Shown: positions 35,701-48,979 of the stretch, one piece after another
How the letters are laid out: each line of letters opens with the position of its first letter
How positions within the stretch are numbered: position 1 is the first letter of the stretch
Assembly (NCBI RefSeq): GCF_040954835.1
Contig: NC_090706.1
Span: forward strand, 25,677,148-25,741,147
Length of the DNA: 64,000 nt
Reading direction: 5' to 3'
Source: Lepisosteus oculatus
Taxonomy: Eukaryota; Chordata; Actinopteri; Semionotiformes; Lepisosteidae
Notes under the pieces: generated by a model
Told to the model about the DNA's origin: nothing
What the model saw: the letters and a program-made list of their open reading frames with translations, nothing else
Database searches by the model: none
Made by a program: the position numbers and the translations under genes

Positions 35701-38700
35701 CTTGAAAGTGCTTCGTAAGGATAATTGTTCTTTAAGAATGTCATTTTGAGACCAAGTATGTATAGAAGGAAAGCCAAGTCATGGACTATTATACAGCACC
35801 TGATCTTTCATATATGGATGCCAGAACTTTAAGTGGTGTGGAGATGAAGTTTCAGAGAAGAGGAGGGTGTAAGGTGTGAAAGGAAGTGATGTTTGACGAT
35901 ACTTAGCCATCCTAGGAAGAGGCTAGCTTTGAGATGAAGAGAATCTAGTTTCAAGGGATGGCATCATTCCCTAGGAATGTTAAAAAAAAACATTTGAGAT
36001 TGGGTTTTAACCACAGCCTGAAAGAAAAGCAAAACAGAAAGGCCAGGAGGCTGTGGTAAACATGTCGACATTATGTCAGCAGACCTGTTTTCAGCAGACT
36101 GGGAGATGGGTCTTGACATTCTGCCTGTCCTCATCACACTGTGGGCTGTGAAGGACACTGACAGGAAAATAAGTGTTTTTGAGATCCTTGGCACTAGCAC
36201 AACTGCCCAAGAGTTTGTGAGTTTAGTATAAGTCAAATGAGACAATTCACTTAAATTCTTCTGTTATTCCAGTACGTCAGTTATCATTTAAGGTTCAGTC
36301 TATAAGGCTCCTGTATGACTTCATGTGGGTGGATTTGACTTTTTTCTATCTTATTTTCACCTTGTGTGAGAGGGATACTAGATGAGAATCCATTGTTAAT
36401 TAATGTCCTACTTTTAATAAGTTAGATAACATTTAGCATACAGCATTGCTGCTGGAAAAGGGACAGCTTTATATTGTATCTATTGTATCATGACCATAAT
36501 CAGGGAAAAAATAGCCTAGAACATTTAAGTAACCTAAACTAGAACCAACAAATTCTTGAAGATTATGGAACTGTGCTGAGTTATGTAGTTTGAAGGTGAA
36601 TACTTTAGACAGAAATAGCTGAATGATGTAGTGGAAGAAATATGAGCTGAAAGTAAACAAATATTTTATAACCCCTGTCAACTATTAACCTGATTAAGGA
36701 ATAAACTGTAGAACCACTTTGCTGTCTTTCATATGGAGAAGGATAAACAGACAGCTGGTTGAGGAACTGAGAAGGAGGAAAAAGCAGAGAGATCACTCTT
36801 GAAAGCATACGCACCAGAAAATAAGAAAGGGCTACAAGGAAGAGAAACTTGAATGTGGAATCAGATGTAGTTGTGGTTTAGAATGGCACAGGTAACGTTA
36901 CTCTCATGTCATCTAATAGCTGGGAGGTTTGTGTCTGCATTGGTAATGATGCTGGCTACTTGGAGAAATACCATTATTGCAGTAAGAGATACTAAAAAAC
37001 GTTTATAATATTGAAATGTTCTTATTCTGTGGAGAGGTGATAAATGTAAGGTGAGAATTGTTGTTGTTGGAGGTGCTTTCTGGCTATGCTGTGAGACACC
37101 ATACAGCATCGCTATAGTTTTCAGTTCTTACCATCTTCGCATTGTGAGAAAGTATTGCCTTGCGAAAGTATTCGTTATTTAGGACATCTTGAGTAATGCA
37201 TTTGAACTGTAAAGTGAAATTGAACCATCTAATGAGTAATTCTAGAGTTCATGCTAAATATTTCCCATTCCTGATCCAGATCAAATATTCCTATTGGTTG
37301 TATCGTACCATGTGAAACCAGCAAAAGTAGAACAACCAAATACCAGACATGACTTGCTTGCTTTTTTTCAAATTTAAAAAAATGTCAGGTATATAGCTTG
37401 TAATAATGGATTTAAAAAAAAATCTATTTTGTCAGTTTATTAATACTTCAAAATTAACCAATTTTTAGTATCTTATGTGTAAAAGGTTTTGGCCAGAAAT
37501 AGCAGAATTGATTCTATTCATTGCATTTTCAAACCTCAGTCTGAAAAGTGGAATGTTTAGAATTGGAGCAAATATTTGTTTTTGATCTCTGCTCTGTGAT
37601 AAGGTGTTAGCTAGTCTTGTGGAAATGCATGACATAATACAGTATGTACCAGCAGTATTTGCTTTACTTTCCTGAGCTTATCTTTAGAATTCCTTTGGCT
37701 ATATAATTGCCAGCATGCTGACTTGCAATAAATGATATTTGAGGAAGCCTGGGTAATATAAACTTTGCAAAGCACCATGCAAAAAAACCTGTCTATAATT
37801 GCCATAATTGCTAAATATACATATCTATCTAATCTTGTTTAATCTTTTCACCATCTTTTGCATTATTTATTCTTTTCTTTTCCCGTTTTTAAAGGAAATT
37901 CCCATGACACACTTTGCTCAATAAGTAATCAAGATCTGCTGAGCAAACTAATTATTGTCAAGACAAATAATGAATCTTAGTTCTTTCCTAATGCAGTAAA
38001 ACATCCTTTATCTTTTCCACAGCTTTCTGTTAAAAGGCCGACTGACCTCTTTACTAATTTTACACTTTTATAATTCTAGAGATTGTAATAATGGAACTAA
38101 AAATAGTGAGAGATAAGTGTTTTTTGTTTTACTAAAGATATTTGGAAAGTACTGGACATCTGACCTTGAATTTTGAAGTGTGACATACTTGTTAATCATG
38201 TCTTTTTTTTATCCCTCATCATTAAAATGCATAAGTTCCCATACAAGGCAGTAATTCCATCTGTTATTTGACTAGAAATGGCTCTGTATGGCGAACAGCA
38301 ACATTGGACAATTTTGTACCCTGAATTAAGGAGTAATACACTTTGTTCTTTGGCTGCTAACAGTTCGAGTTTTTTGTGTTATTCCTTTAAATAAAATGTA
38401 TATCCTTATTCTTCTTTCTCATAGTTCAAATGAAATAAGTTAAAATGGGCAATGGGAAAAATCCCATAGACCTTTGTCATTTTTCTGTCAGGTAAAATGA
38501 AAAATCTAATTACCTACCTTAAAGTATTTTATTTTTTGTTATATTATTAGAATTTGTAAGAAAACTAGAGAAATATGTAATTGAAAATGTTTGTTTTCTG
38601 TTTTTTAGCGTCTGCACATTGTTAGATTGAGTGATCAAAAGTGAACCAGTTTTGACCAAAACGTATCTTAAAAAGGTTGTAGTTTCCCTGACACTTTTCA

Positions 38701-41700
38701 TCTGTGAATTTACCAGATTGCGTGTCATTTTGAATGACCTATTTACATTTACTGTACATCAAAGACTGGTACTCAGAATATGTCCATAAAAGACCATATA
38801 CGTTTTACAATTTTATTATCAAATGACATTTGTCACTCTAAACTTGGGCCATAATTCGTCAGCAGAATGCAAGTTTAAGCAACTGTTTCAGTGGTCCAAC
38901 TTTTTCTGAATAAGTGTTTAACAACAAAACCACTTTTTCAAAATTCAGTTGTCTTCGCTGGTGTCAAATGAGAGTGGCAATAACAAAGTTTAATATCACA
39001 CATGCCATTATCTTTCTGTTTTGTATGCATTCATCATTAGAGCTCACCTTCATGTACGCAGGAATTGTAATGCACTCTGGATTTCCATGTTTATACAGGG
39101 CTGGGTTTGGCAAACTAGATATTCCCACAGCTTCTTGTTTGCAACAGGACAGGTGTGGCAGAATCACGGCCACAGGTCTGGTTAGTGTTTAATGTAATCA
39201 TGCAGGTAGGGAACAGGCTTACAAATTCTTTTGAGTTCCCCCATGGGCTTCTAACAGTCGGTTCCAAGTATGAAATAACAATAACAAATAATTTAAATGA
39301 ACAGAGTCCAATTCAGATGTCGTTGCCTTCATCAGCCCGTGTGCTTGTATCAACCACCTGTCAGAATGAGGGCGGAGTTTCCTTTTGTCTCCTTTCTCAG
39401 GCATGGCTGATTCCTCTCCCTAGTCATTGTTTTCTTAAAGTTGTAGCCCTAATCTGTAGATGACATCCATTACCTGAGCTCTTTTCTGGGTTCTGGGTTA
39501 ATTTCTGCATGAACATAAAGGGCTTATTGATACCAGTATGGGATATTTTTAATGCCTCAGCATTTTTATTGTATGTGTCATGTGTCAGCAAATTGCATTG
39601 CTGACAATAGTTGAAATAATGTTTATTCTTTATTGGGTGCCATGATAGAGATTTCAAGGGGTGCTGAGCATATTTTATAGGCTTTGAACTGATGTTCTGA
39701 TTTGCCCACTCTGCTTGCTAACCTAGTAGAGTTCACCTTCTCTAACCCCTGCAGGACTATGAGAAGTGGGTCCTCTGTTAGAGAGGGGTTGTGGGGGCTG
39801 TTTGTTTTTCTTCTGCTCTTGACTTTGGGTGATCCCTGGTTATTGGGCTTCCTTTCAGGCAGATTCCCGGTTACATGGGCAGCTTTTCTTTTGACACCTT
39901 GAGTTTACAGAGAGGGCGCTGAATGATGGGCAGGGACTCATTGACACACTCAAGTGGAAACTCTGTCTTATCCTTCCTCCGTTTTTGAGCATGAGTGCTG
40001 TGTTACAAATTATTAGTCTTACAACTGAGGTTTTGCAGCCTGTTTAAATATTTAATGACGTTTTGAGTAACTTGCACAATTATTCTGTTTTGTTTGGAGC
40101 TTTATTACCTGCTGTGTTTTTACTATTACAAACAAACTAGTCACTTTATGTTTTTTTTTAGGAGCTTATACTAATGATTAAGTCTGTCACTTAATTCAAT
40201 GAGAACACTTGGTTTATTATTCTGTTGAAGGTGCAATTTCATAAAAGAATACATTTTATATGTTTATATGGTGATTTTTCTCAAACATACAGGTTATCAT
40301 TTCAGGTCTATAAAATGTAATTAATAGGCTCATTTGTAAAACATACAGAAATTATGTGTGTAAGTGTATAAGACATAGTGGCTCAATTACTTTTTTTACT
40401 TCGCTAAAGTAGTCAAAATAACCAAATGCTTAAACTAGGCAGTTTTGCAGTGTGTTTATATTTCAAGAAGGCATTTGTGAAGTTTTTGCTTAAAGGTTTC
40501 AGTGTTTAAATAAGTTAAATATTGGCCTGTACTAATTCCATTACATGCGCTGTGTGCCCTACTTATCAGTTGTCCGCTGACATGCTCCAGAAGAAACACA
40601 ACAATTACCTTCTCAGTTAATGCATATGGGCAGCTAGGTTTTTTGTTTTATTAACCACAGAAATACACTGCATCCTAAACCTTTTAACAGCAGTTCTAGT
40701 CTGTAGAAATTGATACGAACCAGTGTAGCAACATTTTAATGCCCCTTTTCATCTCACCTAAACATTTTTTACCTTTTCGAAAGAAGTCGTTTCTTCTCCA
40801 TGGGTAAGAAAAGGATTGCAATGACAACAGTACCTTCCCCTGTGGAATGTAAGGCCAGCCTCTGAGCTGTGAGCTGTAAGAATGCCAAGACATTTCTTAT
40901 GCACAGAGACTGCATTCCGTAGGGTTGCTTAAACTACCCAGGGGCTTAGAAATACAAAGGCATCATTTTGCATTGATTGGGTCACTGATGAACTAATGTG
41001 TAGCCATAGCTTTTTTGGCACGCATCTTGCTGAGGGTTCCAGTACACCACAAAAGCACATTTTAATTTACAGTATAAATCCAAGTGAATTGTGAAAAGCC
41101 TAAGGTGGCAGGAGTTTAATCTCTCTGCTTGAGCATTTATTATGATTCAGTCAAAACTGCTATTGACAGCTGCAGTATTCTTTAATCACATTACTCATGA
41201 CTAAAGGCAAATTTGAATTGTCTGCTCTCTTGAGGTAGGCATACTGGCCAAAGGTTACATTGGAATGACTACTGCAGTGCTGTTACAGGCCAGTAGTCTG
41301 AACGTTGGCAAAATAAACAATTGTAAAATAGTGATGATGCAGGTTTGTGGGAGCTGCAAGTTTCTCTTCTGTGTTGGAACTTGGTAATCCGTTGGACAAC
41401 CTGCTCTTCTAGTTTAGAAGGAATGCAGAAGGTGGGATGTAAATTTACTCAGTGTGATTTAGCTGATGGAACAAATTGTGAGATCAAAGTTGTAGTTGTC
41501 AAATATTCTGAATCCTAAAACATTATTTTAATATCAAGTGAACATACCTGTCAGTGCACAGTTTCTTAAAACAAAGCTTTCTCAAATGAACCCCAGCTAA
41601 AGGTTCAGCACAACCTCCATTGAAAATCTGCTGTTTCATGGGTAACAACTTATATATACAACAAATTTCAGTTAAGAGATGTGCTTTAAAATATTTTTGT

Positions 41701-41950
41701 CAGGTGTTTCTAAATGAAGTATGTTTTTTCTATCATTTAGACACTTTCCACAATCATTTCTATCAATTCTATTACATAACATTTTTTGTTGACCTTATAT
41801 ATAGTAGCATATATATTGTTTGGGTCTCTAGAAAATCTCCTTAAACAACCTTATCTATCTAAACAGTCCAAATAATTGTATTACCAGTGCACCCGAAAAA
41901 TTAGATGTGCAACAATAAAAACATCACTTTACTAGTCATTTCTTAATTTT
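32741..41950. other. Long gene-free interval
   Basis: About 9 kb in which I find no exon with supported splice sites, no RNA gene and no confidently recognised transposon. Reading frames up to about 100 codons occur on both strands but show no motif or similarity and no coding-like composition. It may hold regulatory sequence or old decayed repeats. Confidence 0.35.
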
Positions 41951-42078
41951 TCTGTTTTGAATCAAACCAGTATTTGGTCCTTAAACTGTGTCTTGTTATG
42001 GTACCATGCGGAATGAAGCTTAACCATGCAAATAAATTCTCTGAAATACTGAAGCACACTCTGAGAATTCCTTCAGGG

Positions 42079-42104
42079 CTTGTGTTAAGTCTGCTTAACA
42101 CAAG
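42079..42104. repeat. Perfect short inverted repeat
   Basis: CTTGTGTTAAG (42079-42089) and CTTAACACAAG (42094-42104) form a perfect 11-bp stem with a 4-nt loop (TCTG). There is no flanking T-run and no associated gene. Confidence 0.6.
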
Positions 42105-45090
42105 TTTGAACTCAAACACCTCCAGGTTTTTAACAATTGCATTCCAGTCTTTTCTAAAAGGCATATCTGAGGTTGGTTTTGTGGAAAGTAGTTACATCTG
42201 TGTCATCTGAAAACATTGTTTACCTTCAATTAGTAGGCAATAGGAAAACCATTAAAAACTCCCAGTCAATAATGACCTTGCTGTGTTTTGCCAGAATTCT
42301 CTGGGTTTTGCAATTTTTTTAGCTGATGTGTCAGTGACAGAAAGCAACAGACCTGTCTTTTTCATTTACAAGTGAATGTTGTGGTCAGGGTCATTTTTCA
42401 GGTGTGAAAAGTGACTCTGGGAGATTCTTCACAATGGTAATCTTGGTGAAACCCTGCTGAGTATGTGTTTGCTGTATTCTATCATAAGCAGGTCACATAA
42501 CACGGGCTTAGTTCTAGTATATCTTTTTGGAGAGATTTCAGTGAAGGAAGTCCTCGGTTATTTTGAGAGAGAACCTGACTGAAATAGAGACAGCAATAAT
42601 CTTGTAAAGACAGAGTACAGAATATCATAGTTATTTGGCTATCTGCTTTGTTTCTAAATCAGTCTATTGAAATAACTGGACTTACACCTATTGTTCTGAT
42701 CATTTTGGAAAGTCAGTGAGCATGATAAAAACAGCAGGAACATTTCTATGCCTGGTGTGGCCCCTAAGGACACAGAAAAGTTGGAAGGCTGTAATTTGGA
42801 ATGAATCCACATAATAAAAGCAGTAGTGGTCAGGAGTTGAACTCTGTGTGTGAGTATCATGTGACTAACTGAAAACATCTCTAAAGCTGAATGTAGAAAG
42901 CTTAAGCTATTATCATTTAAGTTGCTGCTAGGATTTGAGGATTTGGTTTGCAGGATTTAGCATTCTCAGAAATAAATAGTTGTGGTATCTCCCTTAAAAG
43001 TGCTTGCTTTGTTTTTCATCTTCCTGGATTCTTCTGCATTTCTTCTCCCGTTGCCGAGCTAGTTATGCCACAAGTGTTAATCTCACCTGGGGCACTTCAT
43101 ACCATTGCTGCTTGTCCTGTCCAAGTTTAGCAAACCTGTTATGTCGCTCTCAAGATGGCTATAGATTCTGCTGCAGTAAAACATAGCAACTCTCCCTCTG
43201 TTACCATAGAATGGCTGTGAAGGACAATGAATAGGCAACAGTACAAAGACATAAAAGCTAAAACAATAGCAAAGCCCATTGTAAATTATAATATATGCTG
43301 GACTGTTGACAATAACATTTGAGGGGGGGCTCAGAAAGATTTCACTGTGTAATCTTTGGAATTCGATCTTAAACCCAGACCACTGGAAAAGGCGGGACAT
43401 GAACCATGTTTGTTTTTTCCTAAGGGACCTTATGGGGTGGAAGAACACGTCATTTTAAGCAATAAAAAGGGGGCCCCAATATCTGGAATAGCATTCGTTT
43501 GTCTCTTTGTAAGGCCCGAGTGAGGGCTCCCTGCCCCAGCTACTTGGCTGCTCTCCATCTGTACCCTGGCTCTGAATGAATGGTACCAGGCCTTTCTTTC
43601 TTTGAAGCCAGCCAGGAATGTGAGGCGTTTTTTTTTTGTTCAGAAAGCAGTATCAGCGGTGAAATATGTCTTCTGTAGCTCTCTTTGTATATTTGGAAGG
43701 CGGACGTCACAGGCGTGCTACAGTGGTTTCCACTTGGCTTTCACACGACTTAATTTTCCTTTGTGTTTAAATGCAATAAAAACTTAGGAAAGTCTGATTT
43801 GTTTAGTTTCAAGACTGGACTGGCGAAAACTCTGCTCAAAACATGGTTTCACATCCTGAGACTTGTTGGGGCAAGGTAAGAGATAAACATATCGTTCAAA
43901 TTGGAAACAGGACAACAAAATAAGTTCATATATTTTATATTTAAAGTTTGTAGTTGAATTGTGAGTATATGCAAGTTTTAGAAAATAAAATAGGAATAAT
44001 TCACACTGGAAATTAAACTTTGTGAAATGCTGGGGATTTGTGTTAAAGCATGATAGTTACATTAGTTGTTTTCTTAAAGTGTTAAACTGCAAAACATGGG
44101 AAGCTGTTGATAGTGAAGGTCAGGCAAAAGTGGTCAACATATTTTCTTTATATCCTTACATCTCTGAAAAGAAGCATGGGTGGCCAAGAACATTTTTCAT
44201 TCTCGTATAAGACTACTAAATTTGGAACTAAAAGACTTTTAGAGAGTTTATATTAACTTAAATATTGGTGAGAAATACTTCATTTTGCTAGATTGAGATG
44301 TTTAAAGAGATAAGGCTATCTGTCTCATATCATTCCAGCTTGTGTTCTCCCTAGATAGCATTATTTTGTAAGTTTCATCTAAAAAGCCTTTGAGCAGAAA
44401 GAAAATACTTACTTAAAATATTTTCTTACAAAACATGTGTGGGATGCAACACATTTGAAGTGGATCATTAAGCCTTACTTAGTACTTTACAGTAGAATAA
44501 GTCAGAATAATAATAATGTTACTTGAGGCCAATGTCGAGAGCAGGACTGAATTATTTGTGGAAAACAGAAACAGGGTGAAAGCCTCAAGTCCTCTGCATG
44601 TCCTCTGCTGTCACAGCTCTCTCCCTCTGCCCATTCTGCCATCACGTTTGACTCTGTCATTTCCAGTTTACTGGCTTCTGTGCGCTAATGTGAGGAGATG
44701 AGCCCTGGCTGTCTGCACATGTACTGCAATGTGCTCCAGAGAGACACGCAAAGCTCTGAAAAAGACCATTTGCAAATCAATTCATTATTCAGTTAATTAC
44801 TGCCTACACAATTCACTCCATTACGATGCTAGAACTAAAAGTTCAACATCCAAAATTAAGAGGATTTTGTACATGGACATTTTTCGTGTATTATCCACCT
44901 GTAAATGATAGGTATTTCAACTGTGGTATCTTAGTACCACCGGTATCATGGTATGTATACTAGAAATCCTGTCTGTAGTCCTTTGTCTGTATTTTAAACT
45001 TTGTAGCCGCAGCAGGGAACATACATTAAAATGTGGGTAAAATATTTCTGATCTGTTTTTTTAAATATTTTTTGTGGAATTCTGAAAAAA
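42105..45090. other. Gene-free interval
   Basis: Nothing recognised apart from scattered A/T-rich runs. Frames of 60-120 codons occur (for example 43083-43448 on the minus strand) but lack recognisable domains or splice support. Confidence 0.3.
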
Positions 45091-45094
45091 ACTA

Positions 45095-45620
45095 AACACT
45101 AAAAACTAAATATGACACGGACCAAAAAAAGAGAGAGGAAGAAAGAAAGAAAAGAGGATGGGGGTAAATCTACCCCAAGTGGAGGATGAGAAATAGACAT
45201 CTCAAAGTATTTCAGAGTTTCATGGTCATCTCGCACTAGCAAAATATGATCTAGATATACATCTTTCATCTTGTACTTCTGGAAATTAAGGCCCCCCAAG
45301 TGTGATTCAAGAGAGTCTGTCTGTATCCAATCATGTAAAATTGTTTTGGACTGAAGTTAGATCTGTGAACAAATTACATTGTGCCTAAAAATTGATAGTT
45401 ACTTGGGAATTGTCAACAAGAAGTAGTGCTTCTGAGTGGGGCTCAGCAGGATAGTCACGCCTCTAAAAAACACATTAGGTACATACACCCAAAAGCTCTC
45501 TGTAACAGGACACTCCCATATTAAGTACTGGGTACACCCTAAATGTTTGTGACAGCAAGGGTCAGGAATAGGAACTGCCAAAGTGGTGTTCCATTCAATA
45601 TGTGGTCAAATGTAACGCCG
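45095..45620 (-). mobile_element. Probable L1/Tx1-type LINE ORF2 C-terminal remnant
   Basis: On the minus strand the peptide QYLIWECPVTESFWVYV (near 45480-45530) resembles the conserved C-terminal HLFWECP..FW zinc-knuckle region of L1-type ORF2. Further on, ILHDWIQTDSLESHL and KMKDVYLDHILLV resemble the terminal part in order and spacing. Stops interrupt the frame. Assignment rests on short motifs. Confidence 0.45.
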
Positions 45621-46056
45621 GTAGCCCCTGCAGTGCACATACAGTATGCAATAGTATCAGGGCATCCAAAGTGTGTTTAATCCATCTGAAAAATAAAATA
45701 AATGATTTACACTCACAGGGTTAAAAGGGATTAGCTGGTGGGCTGTGTTTGTAGACGAAGAGAAAGTATTGCACCATACTGGTCTTAAATAGGGCTACCA
45801 TTTTGGGTGGTTTTCTATCCTAAATGAGGGTGGCTGAGAGAGGACTGATTTTAAACATTTTGAAGAAACTAGACCCTTAGTAGTGATAAAACTATTAGAT
45901 CAGCCACTGGATCAGAGGATAAAGCATTGTTCCCTGGAAACCACTCGAATGGCACTGAGTGGATTCTGAGATAAAATAGGAAAACTTATCTGATATCATG
46001 AGCCATATGCTTGATGCCGACATCAAAGATTTCACCATAAGTTTAAAGGGGAACTG

Positions 46057-46084
46057 CAATATTTATATTTATATTTATATTTTG
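46057..46084. repeat. ATATTT hexanucleotide microsatellite
   Basis: About four tandem ATATTT-type units. Simple repeat with no other context. Confidence 0.6.
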
Positions 46085-47362
46085 GTATTAGAAAGAATTG
46101 GCATTTCAAACCCCCATAAAAGTAAAATGTACACAATAACTTGTAAAACCTGAATTTACATCCCAAAATAGAGAAAGTTTCCAGGTATGCACGGCTCCAT
46201 ATTCTGACATTCAGAACAAGGCAACAAAAGCTCCTTTGCAAAAAGGCCCCATTACATTATTAACAAGCAGGCTTGTGAATACATCTCTTTGAATCCAACA
46301 GAAATATTGCTCTCGATTTCGAGATGCTTTTGCCAACAAATACTACTTATTCGAATGCAGATCATGTTGTAACATTTCTAAGGTGAAATGTCTGCTGCAC
46401 AACCTGTTCTTATTTGCTTGTACATTGCAATACATTAGTCATTGCAGTAACTAGTGAGCAGGAAGGGCTGTTTCATGTCGCAATTTGTGGGAACTCTCAC
46501 CCGTAGCGAGACCAGGGGTTTGTGACAACATGGAGACTTACAGTCCTTTCACAAACTTCACGATTTTGTATTTTTTGTAATTTATTAAATTTTTCTATAC
46601 CATCAATGAATTTATTTTGTAACTGAGATTTAACCAGTCTGAGAAATTGGGACTGCATTTCCCCTTCAAATATTTCTTGTAGACCAGTGTACGAAGGTAA
46701 AGCGCTTAGAACCTGAAATGAAGGGGGAGATATGCTTAATATTCAAAAGTTGGTTTAGTTCCAGAGGAAACATTTCATAACTGGGTACAGTATTTACATG
46801 CTGTCATAAATTCAAGATCCATTTATACTATATTTGTACTCAGTAAATGCTTCCTGCTCATAGATCTCCTCTTAATTTCCCTGTAATTCTATTCCAAAAA
46901 TGATTAACTTTTTTTATTGTTATTAATGTAGGGAAACAGTTTACAATTTAGGCTTTTCATTAAAGCATTCTACTCTACCTTTAATTTAAGTTAACTTTCT
47001 ACTTTCTACAATGATCTATGTCAGTGCAAAGGTATTACCTCACAACTAAAGGACCTACATGTTGACAATAAACAACCTGCAGCCTGCATCATCCTGTGTT
47101 TTTGAGTAATAAAGTGTGAAGGGCCTAAATACTACAAATTTCCTCTTTTACATTTTAGGCTGTTTCTAAAATTACAATTTTGATTCAGGAATTTCTTTTT
47201 TACTGGTACTTACTATTCCTATAGTGAGAATAAATCTTATCACCATACAAGTGTCATATTATATGCAAGTATGTTTCTTCTGAAGAATACATAAAGAAAC
47301 CTGAGTAGAGTTTATATTCATATTTCATAAAATTGGTCACCATGTTCTAAAATAAATTATTC

Positions 47363-47765
47363 TTTCTCTGGATTCAGCCCAGAAAAGAGAGACCAGACAC
47401 ATTCTGGCACTTAAAGGAATGCCTAACGCTGACAAGCTGAAGGAAGTGAACCTTTTTAATCACTAAAGAGTACGAGGTGATCTGATACAAGTATTCAGAT
47501 TCCTCAAAGACTCTGGCAAAGTCAACCCAGCTGACTTCTTCAGAATGAACAGTGAAATGTGTGCCTGAGGGCACAAGTGGAGATTAAAACCAAGAACAGG
47601 TGGAACTTCTTTATCCAAAAGGTTGTGGGAGTGTGGAACAAGTTACCCGGGCATGTTGTTAAAGTTATATCCTGGCTTCTTTCAAGAAATGTCTTGGATA
47701 AAGTAGCTAATAATTACCAAATGGGCTGAATGGCCTCCTCTTGTTTGTAATTATTCTTATGTACA
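47363..47765 (+). repeat. Interspersed repeat with LINE 3'-end-like sequence
   Basis: A block of about 400 nt running from a CCAGAAAAGAGAGACCAGAC region to the tail GGCTGAATGGCCTCCTCTTG plus an A/T-rich end. A conceptual plus-strand translation contains DLIQVFRFLKDSGK and VVGVWNKLPGHVVK, which resemble the end of LINE ORF2 proteins (WNKLP motif). Frames are interrupted. The family is not identified. Confidence 0.5.
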
Positions 47766-48979
47766 TGTTATTGATTTGCATTTTATGTTAATAATAAACT
47801 AGTAATTATTTAGTAAACGTATCGGTTAGTTATACTAGCAGTAATACAAATTTTAAGCCTGGCCTTTGCAGACCTGTTTTCTTTTCTCCACTTGTGAGCA
47901 TTTGTTATATGTTTACATTTTCTAATAAACCAAGATGAAAGCATAATGAAAAAAGCAAGATTACGAAACCTGTCTTCTTTTCAACCTGTATCAGTCACTC
48001 AATTGATCGACCCCATTAATCCTTCTCCTAAGGCCCTGTGATCTGCTCATCTGTTACTATGTACAGTAAGCCAATCCACAAGCCTTTCTCCTCTGCTGAC
48101 AAAGTATTTTGTAGAGAAAAAAAATAGTAAAGATTCCCGAAGCATAATTATAAACAGCAATTGACAATTTTGGCATGGGTTTTCGCCTTTTAGTTAACTG
48201 ACCTAAGAAAAGGCTTTTAACAATGGGAAAACTGGGGAAGGTTCCTTTCTATCTTAACCTTTTGTTTCAGCGATGATCTTAATTGTTGTGATTAAGTTTG
48301 ACACGGAACCAGTGGACACAATTAAATAAACAAGGTCTTCCTCTGAACAAAGGGGCGGATTGAAAAGGACCTCTAAAAGGTTGAATTGAGTGCAATTGCG
48401 AGATGAAATGAGATTGGGCCGTATTCATTTCATTCTCTGGGAGCATTCAGCGTGCAGTGTTAGAACCCAGCAGGCACTCTCTATCAGCTGCATTGCTCCT
48501 TGGATGTTAGGAAATTGTCACATGCCCCAGGAGCTGAATATAAATAGTTTGTCCTATGATCTGGTAAAAATGCTCAAAAATCTCTGTAAGTGAGCTTAAA
48601 AAACATTTCTGGTTGTACCGATCTACCACAAGATACAAGAATCCAGAAACAGTACCGTTATATTTTTTGTGCAGTCTTTTTCGTAGATATGTCATGCTTG
48701 GAATTGAGTCCAGACACTGTTTTATAAGTCAGTAAGGGTACAGAGACATCAACAGATGGGTACACCGATCTTACAGTCATTAAAAGTAAATGATCACAAA
48801 AATAAATGTCAAATATTTATTTTTTCTTGACAGGGGAAAAGTCAGAATGATGTGTTCAGACATATCTTGAACAGGACATGATGTCTTTGAAAAGAGTGAC
48901 AGAATGACATTCCTGGAAGACTAAATTGGAGGATTGTTTGCCTTGCCAAGATTTGGCCCTTTTCTTGTCCTGAGTCCCA

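Noticed and set aside
43083-43448. Minus-strand 121-codon frame in the gene-poor interval
   Set aside because: No domain, no flanking splice sites that extend it, and composition like the surrounding non-coding DNA.
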